Below, piece by piece: positions 22,487 to 34,665 of a stretch of 64,000 nt of DNA. Position numbers and translations under genes: made by a program. This DNA is from Leptobrachium leishanense. Its lineage: Eukaryota; Chordata; Amphibia; Anura; Megophryidae. The stretch lies in the NCBI GenBank assembly GCA_009667805.1, contig CM019063.1, positions 348,320,862-348,384,861 on the forward strand, read 5' to 3'. The notes under the pieces were generated by a model that was not told the origin of the DNA, searched no databases, and saw only the letters and a program-made list of their open reading frames with translations. Positions within the stretch are counted from its first letter, which is position 1. Each line of letters begins with the position of its first letter.

Positions 22487-24616
22487 TTTTTTATAAAGCA
22501 CTGACCTTGCTCCTGACATGGGACATGAAGGTGAGTAATGGCAGTGGTATTGCTCATTTTATGTGACAAATGGACAATGTCATTGCTTTGGGGGGAGGGT
22601 TTACATGGTCATGTTTGGTATCATTAGAAAGAGCAGACTGACCTATCCAATGACACCTAACTTGACTTCGTGGGTTGTAAAGTATGGAAGGATGAAATGC
22701 GTCCCCCCAAAAAAAATATACATGCAGCATGTAAGCTTAGCACAGAGCTTCACAGCATGAAAACTCACGGTAACATGCAGTGTGTACGAGTATCAGAGCT
22801 CTACATCCGCCACACGATTGGTAATCTGAGCTCTAATATGGCCAATGAGAAAAGTATTACAATAGCCAAGGTGGGAGATAAAGCTATTCACATTCATGCT
22901 CTTAAGTTGCAAATGGCATGAGTGCAGTGTTTTTTTTTTCAAGTGACAGAATTTGACTCTGTGAAAAGTGAGTGAGGAAGAAATCACAGTAGCAGCTAGC
23001 CAGTAAGGTAGAATTAATGTTCGCACCATGGAAGGACAAAATCTAACACTGGAGAGAGGTCATCAACAAAGGGGGATTTTTATTATATACACATAGAAAA
23101 TGGTGTGCAAAGAGAAAGAGTAAGGATAAGGGATTATTAACGTGACAAAACTAGGAATCAATGAATGCAGCATACAATCTTACCTGTAAAAGAACTGGTG
23201 GAAAACCAGAGGAATCCAGGCTGAAATTAGTTTGAAAGACATATTTTAGACAGGTATGATGCTTGATGATCTAATTCCTTACATTAAATGATCATTGAGA
23301 GAGTATCTTTGGCAGATTCCTTTTCAGAGCCCAAGTACATCCACAGTTTGTTATGGGTTCTTTTTCAATTGGCTAAACTCCTCTTTTCGAGTAGATGTGC
23401 TGTCAGTTGGGAGTGACCTAGAACTTTCCTGTAGCTGCCAAAAAGCAAGGTTAATCCACTCATCTGATTGGGATGATAAATTTAAAGTGCAAGGCAATTA
23501 AGGGAGTTAAGTGTAAACTATGAGTTGAGATTCGGTATAGAAGTCTTAAAATACATGGGCAGACTTATTAAGATAAAGATATTGCTCCATTTTAGCCAAT
23601 TCAGTTATGACCTGCATGATCAATCTTAAGAAAATGGGGATAGGTGTAGGCATCTTCGGTTTGCCTCAAAAAATCTTCTACATCGTTTGAGTAGCACTAG
23701 GTTTATGAATTGCCTCTTTTTATTCCTAATAGTGTGCATCTTTGTTCTATACTACCTAAATCCATGCCTTCAGAGTGGAATCAGAGAATATGTCACACCG
23801 ATGGTTAGGATATTGCAGTCCTGTCTTTTCTTTCATCTCAGTAGGTAGGATGGATCCTCAAGTGGAGTTGAAGCCTTACTCAAATACTAAAGGCAAAAGT
23901 TGCATAAAAGTTGATAAAATAGAAAGCAGCTAGGAGAAATACAACCATCAAAGACACTGCAGCCATGTTGTCTTCTGCCAAAGTGCAATGGCTCTAGTTT
24001 GATTTTCAAACGCTAATTATAGTATCAATATTTTAAAAAGTCAATGAAACAAACAAAATACATCCAAACAATGAACATGAAGAAAGGCTATTGGCAAATA
24101 CCTTATGAGCTCAGAGTTATTCCTTCAGCAGGCAGTTTCCATTCAAAGTAAATACCGTAACTAGTTTCCTCTGAAAAATTGTGTCCTCTTATTGGACTCC
24201 AGTACTTTAAAAATTAGTTACTTCCCTTGTGTAGAGCAATACCCACCTTATATTAAGTTTACCCAATTAAAAGTTTGATTCACTGGTCCTGTAGCACCAC
24301 TGGGGCAAAACTACAACCCAGCATGGCATGCCATTTGCAAAAGGTCACCTTGCCTAGTACACCTGGAGTATTTCAGATTCACGCAGCACTTTTATACTAG
24401 TTGACACATTTAAGTAACACACACTTATGATAAATGAGAACACCCATTTCAAAAAAACATTTCTTTTAAAAACTGGATCCGTAATTAACACTTAAACGTA
24501 GAGTAAAATAGCAATTTCTCTAAACTTAATTGGAGATATTTAAAAGATTAATAATGAGCAAATTTTAAATTTTCAAGTATTAATTTATCCTTGACAGGAA
24601 TGTTGCTGGGATGAAA
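22487..24616. other. Intergenic, no gene seen
   Basis: One fragment at 22740-22800 (TTCACAGCATGAAAACTCAC, ATGCAGTGTGTACGAG, TATCAGAGCTCTAC) matches the 6640-7440 array unit. The rest shows no supported gene or complete element. Confidence 0.5.
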
Positions 24617-24624
24617 GTTTCTAG

Positions 24625-25422
24625 TAGGGATGCACCGATACCACTTTAAGACCCGAGTACAAGTATCGATACTTTTGTTCAAGTACTCACCGATACCAAG
24701 TACCGATACTTTTATTTTATGTCACGTGACGCTTTCCAATAAGAACAGACCTCATATAAAGCCCCCAGGTCTCATAGATATGCCCCCCCAGCTCATGGAT
24801 CTGCCCCAGCTCGTGGATACTGCCCCCCAGCACATGGATTTGCCCCCCCTCCGCTCATACTTTCCTTCCTTTAGCGGCGCCAGGAAAGTCTTCGCGCGCG
24901 CGTGGGACCATGTGATCGCAGCTGGGGTCCTTCCAACGAGCGCACGCGCGGAAACTTTCCCGGCGTCGCTCAGGAAGGTAAGTATGAGCGGAGAGCAGCT
25001 GCAGGGCCTGTCCGAATGCTCTATCGGCATTCGGACAGGCCCTGCAGCTGCTCTCCTCACTTTGTTTATACTTACCTTCCTTAGCGATGCCGGGAAAGTT
25101 CCCGCGCGTGCGCTCGTTGAAAGGACCCCAGCCGCGATCACATGGTCCCACGTGGTTGCGGCTGGGGACCTTCCAAGGAGCGCGAGCGAAGACTTACCTT
25201 CCTGGGCGCTGCCGGGAAAGTATTAAACAATGCGGAGAGCAGCTGCAGGGCCTGTCCAAATGCCGATAGAGCATTCAGACAGCCGCCGCAGCCCCTCGGA
25301 TGCCGGCAAGCCGGCTCAATGCCGGCTTCCGGTATTTCGAAAAAAATATCGGTACTGCACAAGTACCAAGTACTCCTGCAGTACCCGGTATCGGCACCGA
25401 TACTAGTATCGGTGCAACCCTA
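24625..25422. mobile_element. Non-autonomous hAT element with perfect 8-bp target duplication
   Basis: The ends TAGGGATGCACCGATAC and GTATCGGTGCAACCCTA are inverted with one mismatch. GTTTCTAG flanks both sides (24617-24624 and 25423-25430). The interior is GC-rich and strongly palindromic, centred near 25022: the GGAGAGCAGCTGCAGGGCCT segment occurs inverted on both sides. Several overlapping open frames on both strands (24630-25539) are by-products of this GC-rich palindrome and not genes. Confidence 0.85.
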
Positions 25423-25429
25423 GTTTCTA

Positions 25430-26378
25430 GAGATGAGCGTTTCGTTCAGAATCAAAATTCTGACAATTTTCCCAATTCGTATTTTGGAAGTGCCTCCGAA
25501 ATACAAATCGATTCAGGCCAAAATGGAGCGAAAACGTAAAAGGTATGAAACAAGTTTATTTCATTTTTACTGATCGATTCGTTAGACATGTGGTTACCTA
25601 TTCAGAGAATGCAGAACAGCACTGAAATGTCAGTGATATGCACCACCGAAAATCGAGGCATTCGACAGCTTTAAACAGGTGTATCCCATAGGTTTCAATG
25701 TAAAAAATATTCCTGGTTTTTATTAAAGTATTTATTCAACCGTTTACATTCTTTTCATTTGCAGCAAAGAGTCTATTTTTTTTAGGATTTATTAGGCATT
25801 TTTCAGGATATAAATACCAGCTGGCACCAAAATAAAATACAGCCGGTACTACAATAAAAATACCAGTCGTACAAAATAATCCCATAGGTGTCAATGCAAA
25901 AAATATTCCCAGTTTTTATTAAATATTTATAGAACCATTTATACTTTATTTTGTAGGATTTTTTTGGTGCCCAATTTATTTTAAAACAAGACTTTTTTCT
26001 TTGCCGAATGCAGCAAGTTTTTTTCCTTCCTCCAGTCTGGCTGCGTTTGGCGAGGGCTGTCTATCGTGCTGAAACCTATTCAGTACCAAGGAAAGCAGCT
26101 ATTCTTGGTGCTCAAACCTATTCAGCTCCGTGGATAGCAGCTCCAAGAATAATTGCTGTCCTCTGTATTGAATAGGTTTCAGCAAAAACGGGATTAGGCT
26201 TTTTTTCACATTCACATTCCGAAATAAATACAAAATAAAATACGAATGAAATACCAATAAAAACAAAATAATCAAAAATACGAATCATGGTAACATAACA
26301 AATGCACCGAAACAAATTGAAAAACAGAACGAACTGATCTGAAACAAAATAATTTTTTTCATTGTGCACATGTCTAGA
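25430..26378. mobile_element. Probable hAT-like element inserted next to the preceding one
   Basis: It is bounded by AGTTTCTA at 25422-25429 and 26379-26386. It starts GAGATGAGCGTTTCG and ends TGCACATGTCTAGA. The interior contains two diverged copies of ATTCCCAGTTTTTATTAAA-like sequence near 25710 and 25910 and a CGAATACGAAT-rich right part. The duplicated site is the same target used by the 24625 element. The class is an inference, since the terminal repeats are weak. Confidence 0.5.
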
Positions 26379-27166
26379 AGTTTCTAACCTCTAGACTGTG
26401 TCTCTTATCTTGTGCAATTGCAAACGATGACTGTATTAATAGCCTACAGGAAGAGTTGGCCTTTATGTCAAATACAGTAAAGGTGATAAAGATAATATAA
26501 ATATGGTCAGATCTCCTGCTTATGGGGATTTGTAGAGATCATAATGAGATTATTAGCAACGCAGCTTCCAAGAGAATGGAATAATATCTTTGTGACATAA
26601 TGACAGAATGAGATTTACTATAATGCTTTACTGGGATTCAGTCAGTATAAACATCCTGAATCTTATCCCTGTACAGTAGAACTCTCCCTGTATTCTGCAC
26701 TCGTCATAATGCAGAAGCTGATACTGTTGTTATACCGAGTGTGGAGGATACTCCTTGTATGTTCTTTACAGTAATACAGTGTGACCGCAGAATGGAAATC
26801 TCAGGATTTTAGTTCTCCTCGGAGTTCACAAAACTTGCGTTAAAAAAAAAAAAAAAACTATGGAAATGGGACATATGCAAATTTTTGATTATCATTGAAT
26901 TTTGAGGTAGAACAGTGTATACACTCTTATTATTTAAAATTTCCATCTCCAGTCACATGCAAGAGCAAAAATGCCGAAACAGTATCTTCCTGCACAGAGG
27001 CTGAAGTAGGAGGTAAAATAAAAAATTTGAATCAGTACAACCTAGTAAGTGATTATGCATCATGAGAAATGTAGTTCCAAAACATCTGGGCTGCCAAGGT
27101 TGCTCACCTCTCCCCTACTATGTGCCAGTAAAAATGGAAAAGTTAACAGTCAAAGTATATGACTAA
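26379..27166. other. Intergenic, no gene seen
   Basis: AT-rich sequence with an A-run at 26844-26860. Only the short repeat at 27054-27115 is recognisable. Confidence 0.45.
27054..27115. repeat. Interspersed repeat, same family as 19498
   Basis: CATCATGAGAAATGTAGTTC is followed by ACATCTGGGCTGCCAAGG and GTTGCTCACC. Confidence 0.5.
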
Positions 27167-28037
27167 CTGGGTTATTCGAAGAGATTCAAAACGTTACCGC
27201 ACGTTCGGTGACTTTCCATTCCCCGCACTTCAGGGCGATTCGGCGATCCTAGTTCGCCGACCCCGCGGTGTATTCAGCAAGCACCGCAGGGCCCCTGTAG
27301 TGCAGGGAATACTCACCGCAAAACCCGGCGAACACTCACCGAAACCTGCAGAAAAAGCTGGATTAACCCTGCAGAACACACCGGAGAAACCCGAATAGCC
27401 GCCAATCACATCGTAGAGCAGCCGCTGGAAAAGGCCGATACGCAGACTAACGAGTTGAAGAAAAAAAAAACAGGTTGCTTGAAAGTTTGAAAAGTGAAAT
27501 GTTGTTTGCGAAAAAAACTACTGAATGAAAAGGTCGTAAATTTACATATAAGGTCCTATGAATGATAAAAAGAGCAGTTACATTAAAAAGAAAAGGCCAT
27601 TAAAAATAAAACGCAAAAACGTTTGCCAAGAAAATCCCCAAACATGCCTAAAAGATCCTAAAAAAAAAATCTATTATTATATTCTGCAGTAAAAAGTCTA
27701 TAAAACGGTTTATTAGATATTGAATTAAAACGGGAATATTTTTAACATTGAAGCCTATGGGAATCGCCTGAATAAACCTGTCGAATGAAACCACCAAACA
27801 GCAGGGTATTTTGGCAACTTTTCACTGCTGTTTTGTGTTCTCTGAATAGACGAAGCATTGCTTTTCTATGGGGATTTCACTGCCCTCGAACAGGCACCGT
27901 ATGTGCAGGCAATTCGCCAACATTTGGCGAACTGCCTACACTCTGAATAGCCGAATGGCCAGGAAAGGTAACCGTACGCTGAATTTCACTGTTCGGTTAC
28001 ATTTCGGGGCCAGGTCGGCTCTCTTTCAATAACCCTG
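27167..28037. mobile_element. Harbinger-like MITE with TAA target duplication
   Basis: The left end CTGGGTTATTCGAAGAG and right end CTCTTTCAATAACCCTG are inverted repeats with mismatches. TAA lies on both sides (27164-27166 and 28038-28040). GC-rich blocks at each end flank an AT-rich centre. The right part is related to 22180-22486. The open frame 27159-27398 lies across the end and is not a gene. Confidence 0.75.
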
Positions 28038-28129
28038 TAAATTTTACTTTATGAATAGTGATTCTCATGTTCTATTTTGCCATTTACGTCATAGAAAGAT
28101 GCAAACCTTTGCAAAGCATATATACATTT

Positions 28130-29909
28130 TTGCTTAAAATAAATGAGATTACTCCTGCATAAGGCAATTATTTATTTTGCATTGGCATCAATGGAATCAT
28201 ACAACCACCCCTTTAATAAAATGTAACATTCTGGATAACAGTAGTATTTTTCAGGTCGGCGAGGGGAAGTTATTTTTGTTTGCTTTCAGTATTAAAATAT
28301 GACAAAATACAAAAGAAACAAAGCTTTTGGCAAAACAGTACTGTAATGTAAATGAGGTCAGGTTTGAAATGTTACAAAATGTAAAACGAGTAAAAAATGT
28401 TATTCCATACTCTTAAAGCAGATTTCATGTGAAAAATAATGGCACTTATTCTGTAAATAAAAAGGCACAAAGGATATCATAAATTTCTACATTTCAATGC
28501 GATTATTGTACGATTTAGGAACAAAAAAAATGTATGGCAATGTCTACAAGGAAGATAAATCACATTATAAAACAAGGGCTGATTGGATTCTAGAAAATAT
28601 AAAAACAAAACCAGAACTAAATATTTTTCCCCCCTCATTATTTGTTGTCACTCTTACAGCTATATTCTTTGTAGAGGTTTTTTAATTATGGTTTGTGACT
28701 CTTGGCGCACTTAAAAATTCTTTTTTTTTTTTTTTAGACTAAAATAGAGGTTAGAATAATTCTGGTGTGGTTTGCCAAGAATCCAAAATTATCATGTCCT
28801 AATGCACAAGGCACCAGAAACATGCATGAGGAGTAGGAAAAGGATATAAAAATCTTATTTTCTGCTCAAAGGTATAAAAAAAAACTAAAAATCAGATCTA
28901 GGAATAGATACCCAGTGAAAAACAACAACTAGTAACTTACAAATAAGCTAATTTAGAAATTCACCTGCATAAATGTGATCTATGAAAGTTTTGCACGTAG
29001 ATGGCGTCTTATCGTTAAATGTACGGAGTGCTATAGCTTAAAACAACTTAAGTTTGTTACAATATTTTCAATTGCCCTTTTTCATATATGATTTGGCAGG
29101 TAAACAAAATAAAGCAACAGTGGTGCAACAATACCAAAAGTTAACTGAAGTGTCGGGGGGGGGGGGGGGGGGTTTCAGTAACAAGTATAAAAAATTAATA
29201 CAGGAAAATGATTTTTTTTTTATAACAATATGATTGACAGATGCTGGCTGTTTAGTAAACACTTTTCAGAAGTCCACAAATGCATAACACATTAACAAAC
29301 ATTTTTTAAAAAAGTATTTTTTATGAATGCCAATTATGGTCCCATTTAGAATAAAAATGAATTATATACATATAGGCATTTAAATCTTTTAACCTTTTGA
29401 GAAAATTTGGATCCTTGTGATTTTACTCCGTATTCACTAAACTGAGCACACTGTTTCGGAGAAAGAAAACCATTACATTTTGTAAAAGGTCACAAGATCT
29501 CTCTTACAAACACTACAAAGGGAATCTACAGTCCTGTACAGACCGAGTGTTTTGTGCTTTAACTAATTTGGAATGTTTGTTAAAAAAACTAAATCTCTAC
29601 AGATGAAAAATTTAATTAAAAAAAACTATTACATTAGTTTATTTTAAATAAAAGCACATTTTAAAGTGATAGTAAAAACTAAACTTAAAATAGTTGTAGA
29701 ATCTAATTTTGGATTAAAAAAAAAACAACAAAAAGAAGCAAAACAGAATTTCCGGGCAATGTACTTAATCATGTTCTAAAGTGCCCGGATAGTAAAAATG
29801 TGGCATGTGAGGAATAATGCATTTACATCATCTTAACAGAATAAGAGATTTTAGATATATATATATCTAAAAAGAAAAATATTTGACAAAAAAATAAAAA
29901 TACAACTTT
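28130..29909 (-). other. Probable BMP2K 3' UTR and intergenic sequence
   Basis: This is AT-rich, mostly unique sequence downstream of the BMP2K stop. Candidate minus-strand AATAAA signals occur (for example at 29638-29643 and near 28171), and I cannot say which is used. A G-run of about 19 bases lies at 29154-29172. The distance to the PAQR3 last exon is more than 23 kb. Confidence 0.35.
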
Positions 29910-31321
29910 CTATTGTTTAGAAGGAAAAGGAGCCGCACCAAACGGATCTAACTCTAATGGCTGTTGCTGTTGGCTTTGTGGTTGTGTCACACTTTGCAAC
30001 ATTAGTTCGGTAAAAGGCACTGCACCAAAGTCATCCATGTAACGATTATCAATTCCATGGTAGGATCCATGTAATGAACTCTGTCTCGGCCTTCCTCCAG
30101 GAGTGTTTTGATTATCGCCACGGTTGTCTGAAAGAGCTTGATGCGGAGGTTGCCGTAAGTCTTGTGGATGAAAGGGTTTAGCTCCAAATTGATCCACCAT
30201 ACTGTCATCTGTTTGCAAAAGATTGGTGCGATCTTTCCCATCAGTCAGTGAAACACTGATATTCTCCTTTGAGTCAGATATTGATAGGAACTCATTGCTA
30301 CTTTGGGAGTCACGTCGACTTCCCTTTTTATGTCTGCGTACTTTCTCGGGGGTACGGTAACTGGGTTTCACAGATTTTTTGGTGCTTGAGGGTGTGCCAT
30401 GGTGACGTTTCCCATTGTTGTTGTTGGCTTGCTCCTGTTTCGTACGTCTTTGACGAGATGTCAACTTTTGAAGATTCCGCTGCTTCACTTTATTTTGTGT
30501 TTGGTTCCCTGCTATATCTTCAAATGGTACTAACCCAAACAGGTCCTCTTTGTTACAGATCTCTTTTTCAGGTCCAAAGGCTGTCTGAAAAGGTGGGCAC
30601 CCAAAAACATCCAGACTTTCTGGGGACATTGGGGAAGTGACAGGGCAATCAATTTGTTCTAATTTTCTATTGAAGGGAGCTTTGGAGAATACATCAAACT
30701 CATCCGGATTTTTTCGGACAAAACTATTGGATGTTGGAGAGGTAGGGTCTGTTGCGGGTTTTATTTCAGCATCAGATTTCTTTGAATTTAAAGAAGAAAA
30801 TGGTACAGCACCAAAAGCATCTAGTTGATCAAATGTCAACTGCACTGATTGATTATGCACGTTAGCTGAAGAGCTAAATTGAGGGTTTTCTATACCTTTA
30901 ACACGCTCAGTAGCTTGTATACGCTTACTATTACATTTCACATTTACTTTAATTTTTGTGCAGTCGTAATCTGAATCTGAGCTGTGCTTTTCATCCTCTT
31001 CATCTTCCTCTTCAGAATCCATTAATAATGGCCTCTGACCAATAGTTTCTGGCTCTGTATCATCAGGGAATATCTCTTGCTCTCCATGCAAGGTTTCTTC
31101 CTCCTCTTGATACTCTTCTTCACTGCTCTTGGGGGAGGGAGGATCTGACTCAAAATCACTCTCTGATTCTGCTCCTTCTCTTGTCGGATTTCGAGAGGAA
31201 GAAATTCCCTGTGCTTTTTGGTTTATGACCAGGCGTTTTAACGGTAGATGTTGCTTCTCGACTTTACTGGGAAGACCGGTTTCATTAAATGTTGGTATAT
31301 CCATAGCCTTCCCAAGTGGAA
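29910..31321 (-). CDS. BMP2K: BMP2K last coding exon (C-terminal adaptor-binding tail)
   Basis: BMP2K (BIKE) is a Ser/Thr kinase of the Ark/NAK family, related to AAK1, that acts in clathrin-mediated trafficking. The exon begins after TTGACTTACAG and carries 1412 bases to TAG at 29912-29910. Its first two bases complete a valine codon. It encodes PLGKAMDIPTF, then ESESDFESDPPSPKSSEEE, an acidic stretch, and RPLLMDSEEEDEEDEKHSSD. It continues with the repeated adaptor-like motifs DAFGAVPF, DVFSKAPF, DVFGCPPF, DLFGLVPF, DQFGAKPF, DDFGAVPF and the terminal DPFGAAPFPSKQ. A basic patch (SRQRRTKQEQ, GKRHHGTPSSTKK) lies between. The end and the acidic and basic segments match human BMP2K closely as I recall it. 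The kinase domain is off-window to the right. Confidence 0.95.
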
Positions 31322-31506
31322 CTGTAAGTCAAAACAAACAGAGAATGTGCATTAAAAAGATTTTTTGGTACATTTGTTAACAAGTCGGGGGATGGTAAAG
31401 TGTGGTACGACGCACTGTATAATAATAATCAACTTTATTATTGTTTAAACCATTTTTACTCAACTCCAGTCAGCAGGACCCACTAACCGCACAGGTTTGC
31501 CATATA

Positions 31507-33120
31507 CAGTTGTGTTCAAAATTATTCAACCCCCAATGCTGTAAAGGGTTTTAGGGAATTTAGTGTACATTTGTAATTGTATTCAGAATGAAATCCTACA
31601 AGGACTTTTTAAAGAACCATATGCAACTAAAATGACATCAATTGGTTTTGTAATACAGTAGTAAATGTTTCTTTTGTGAATTCTTCATTGACGCAATTAT
31701 TCAACCCCTTAAAGACTACCACTCTGAAGAACAGAGGTTCATTCAAGTGTTTTTAATCAGGTATTGAAAACACCTGTGGATGTCACGGAGCAGCAATAAA
31801 GCATAATAAGCACCAATTAGGCAGCTTTAAAATGACTGTGATACTCAGCTCCTTCTAGACATTTACTGGTGTGGTTACAAACATGGTGAAGTCAAGAGAA
31901 TGGTCCAGGAAGACAAAGAAGAGGTGATTACTCTTCACAGGAAGGGCAATGGCTATAAGAAGATTGCAAAGATGTTAAACATACCAAGAGAGACCATAGG
32001 AAGCATCATTCCCAAATTCAAGGCAAAGGGCACTGTTGAAACGCTACCTGGTCGTGGCAGAAAGAAGATGCTGACTTCGACTGCTGTGCGCTACCTGAAG
32101 CGTAGAGTGGAGAAAAGTCCCCGTGTGACTGCTGAGGAACGGAGAAAAGATTTGTCAGATGTGGGTACTGAAGTTTCAGCTCAGACAATACGGCGCACAC
32201 TGCGTAATGAAGGCCTCCATGCCAGAACTCCCAGGCGCACCCCCTTGCTGTCTCCAAAGAATAAGAAGAGTCGACTGCAGTATGCCAAAAGTCATGTGGA
32301 CAAACCACAGAAGTTTTGGGATAGTGTTCTGTGGACTGATGAAACAAAATTAGAACTGTTTGGGCCCATGGATCAACGCTAGGTTTGGAGGAGGAAGAAA
32401 AGGCCTATGAAGAAAAGAACACCTTGCCTACTGTGAAGCATGGCGGGGGGGTCAATCATGCTTTGGGGCTGTTTTGCTTCTGCAGGTACAGGGAAGCTTC
32501 AGCATGTGCAAGGTACCATGAATTCTCTTCAGTACCAGGAGATATTGGATGACAATCTGATGCAGTCCGTCACAAACCTGAGGCTTGGGAGACGTTGGAC
32601 CTTTCAACAGGACAATGATCCCAAGCATACCTCCAAGTCCACTAGAGCGTGGTTGCAGATTAAAGGCTGGAACATTTTGGAGTGGCCATCGCAGTCACCT
32701 GACTTAAATCCGATTGAGAACCTCTGGTGGGACTTAAAGAAAGCAGTTGCAGTGCGCAAGCCTAAGAATGTGACTGAACTGGAGGCTTTTGCCCATGACG
32801 AATGGGCGAAGATACCCGTAGATCGCTGCAAGACACTTGTGTCAAGCTATGCTTCACGTTTAAAAGCTGTTATAACTGTAAAAGGATGTTGTACTAAGAT
32901 TGAATGTCACTTGGGGGTTGAATAAAACTGATAATGATGTGAGCACAGAAAAGACATTTGTGGTTATTTCATTATAAATGTTATGTTATATTATATTTGT
33001 CTGACCTACACGTGCCTCTTTGATTTAATTGTAAGCAAGATGACTAAATGATCAAAATCAATGTCAAACTGGCCAAAACACTCAATTTCAGTGGGGGTTG
33101 AATAATTTTGAACACAACTG
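31507..33120 (+). mobile_element. Tc1-type transposon, copy 1 (disabled transposase)
   Basis: The ends CAGTTGTGTTCAAAATTATT and AATAATTTTGAACACAACTG are perfect inverted repeats flanked by TA. Length is 1614 bases. It is closely related to the copies at 38494-40099 and 53240-54860. Confidence 0.95.
31884..32925 (+). pseudogene. Tc1 transposase, frameshifted and with a stop
   Basis: The start at 31884 ([11 protein letters not shown]) loses frame near 31914, where copies 2 and 3 have one more base. A TAG replaces the tyrosine codon in [10 protein letters not shown] at about 32380. A G insertion lengthens the G-run at about 32444-32450 and shifts the frame again. The remaining pieces carry LWTDETK and [11 protein letters not shown] with NPIENLWW, so the DDE residues are still readable. 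It cannot make a full protein. Confidence 0.9.
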
Positions 33121-34194
33121 TATCTGAAGCACGGCACAGGTGATAAAATTTACTTCTCAGTGATTTCAGTATTCATTCTGCATTTCCCCAAGGTGATCCT
33201 TAAAACCTGGCCTGCTCGTGGGTACTGAGGACAGGGATGAGAAACGCCGATTTAAACCATGAATGTAATCAAAAGTAATATATCATTTTATTCTGTGTAA
33301 ACGCCTGCATTTTAGAATATAAAACATCTTATATGACATAGTAAGTATTCAGACATGATGAAAATGGCAGTACCACGGGATAACAAACCACAAGTAGCCA
33401 TGAGGTTTCTATTATTATTCTATAAGGGGGATTATGGACTCTTGTTGCTGAGCTGGTAATTGGGAAACTGAGGCCAGAACCATTAACCCTATTTACCGTA
33501 TCTATTATAAATTAGCCACTGTGTAATGGTTTGACTCACAATACTGCGGAGCTGCAAACAAATACCAGCAGCGGCATTGCTGATTTACAGGTCTATTCAC
33601 TAAAAAGGTGATACTCCGGGAAATTGGCAGAAGAGAACAATCTAGACCAAATAATCGATTTGGAAAGTGAGATAAATGGGAGAATTTTTCTGGATTGGCC
33701 ATCTTGACCTAGAATTTTCATTTCTCCTGCCAATTATATCATTATGTTTGTTATTATAGTCCTTATGTCATGCTTGGAGGTTGTGAGTATAACCAGCGAC
33801 TTTTGAAATCGCTTGATATTCTCCAAGTGTTTTCGCGGCCGCTTGCTAGTCTTAATTTACAGTAGGCAGGCTCAACATCTGAGTCACAAGCATAGATTGT
33901 GATTTTGCCAGAGATGGACAGAAACCGTTCTAGTTAGCAGCCCACGTTTTTTCAACCCTAATGGCTTGGATGGAATAGGGCCCATTGAGTATCACCGTAG
34001 GAATCACAAGCTTTCTCAGTGGATTCTGAAAAATTATATAAAATCATTAATAAGTAATAACCTAAGAAAAAAAGTGTCCCTTGACTTTAATGGTAGAAAC
34101 ATGGTAAAAACTGCATATTGGTCTCATTTTTAAAGAACAGAAGCTTTTCATTGAACAGATTCAAAGACAATGCTCTATGTGGATTCTTCATTAA

Positions 34195-34502
34195 GGCCCC
34201 GTTCACACCTGGGCGTTTTACAGCGCGTTCCTGCTCGCTATAACACTCCTAAACACGGAAATCCCATGATTTCCTATGGGGCCCGTTCACACCTGGGCGT
34301 TTTACAGCGCGTAGGAACACGCTGTAAAACGTCCTACGCCCAAAGAAGTACAGGAGCTTCTTTGGGACGTATTGCAGCGCGTTCGCAGCCATAGACTGCA
34401 GCGTGAACGCGCTGCAATGCGCGTTCTTCACCTTTGTGCTAAACACGCGTCAAAAAACGCGCACATTACGCGCGCCAAAAAACGTTTGGTGTGAACCCAG
34501 CC
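34195..34502. mobile_element. MITE related to 565-835, TAA target duplication
   Basis: The ends are GGCCCCGTTCACACC and GGTGTGAACCCAGCC with TAA on both sides (34192-34194 and 34503-34505). The start is internally duplicated: CCCGTTCACACCTGGGCG occurs at about 34198 and 34280. The interior is a set of GCGTTTTACAGCGCG hairpins. Confidence 0.75.
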
Positions 34503-34665
34503 TAAATGTGGAAAAGATGGAAAATCTGGAAATATGTCCCATACTGAATACAAACACAAACCCCACCCAACTCAGCGGGGAAAAAAGGAGAACAACAAGT
34601 ATTAAACAAATGAGTACCGGGAGTGCCTCGCGTGAGACTTGCAGGGCTTAACCCTAGAGGATAAT

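Larger units (their letters stand above)
31450..33245. mobile_element. MITE interrupted by a Tc1 element
   Basis: Bases 31450-31506 and 33121-33245 together match the reverse complement of 56545-56748: CAGCAGGACCCACTAAC, then GAAGCACGGCACAGGTGATA, CTCAGTGATT and GTGATCCTTAAAACCTGG. The Tc1 copy at 31507-33120 splits it at a TA. This gives a clear before-and-after view of the Tc1 insertion. Confidence 0.75.

Noticed and set aside
24630..25539. Several overlapping open frames on both strands up to 198 residues
   Set aside because: They arise from the GC-rich palindrome of a hAT element. The same peptide pieces appear on both strands because the DNA is inverted.
30269..30640. 123-residue plus-strand frame
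   Set aside because: It is the antisense shadow of the BMP2K last exon.
32018..32347. Antisense frames over Tc1 transposases (also 39262-39588 and 53778-54088)
   Set aside because: They are mirror frames of the transposase and are shared by all copies for that reason.
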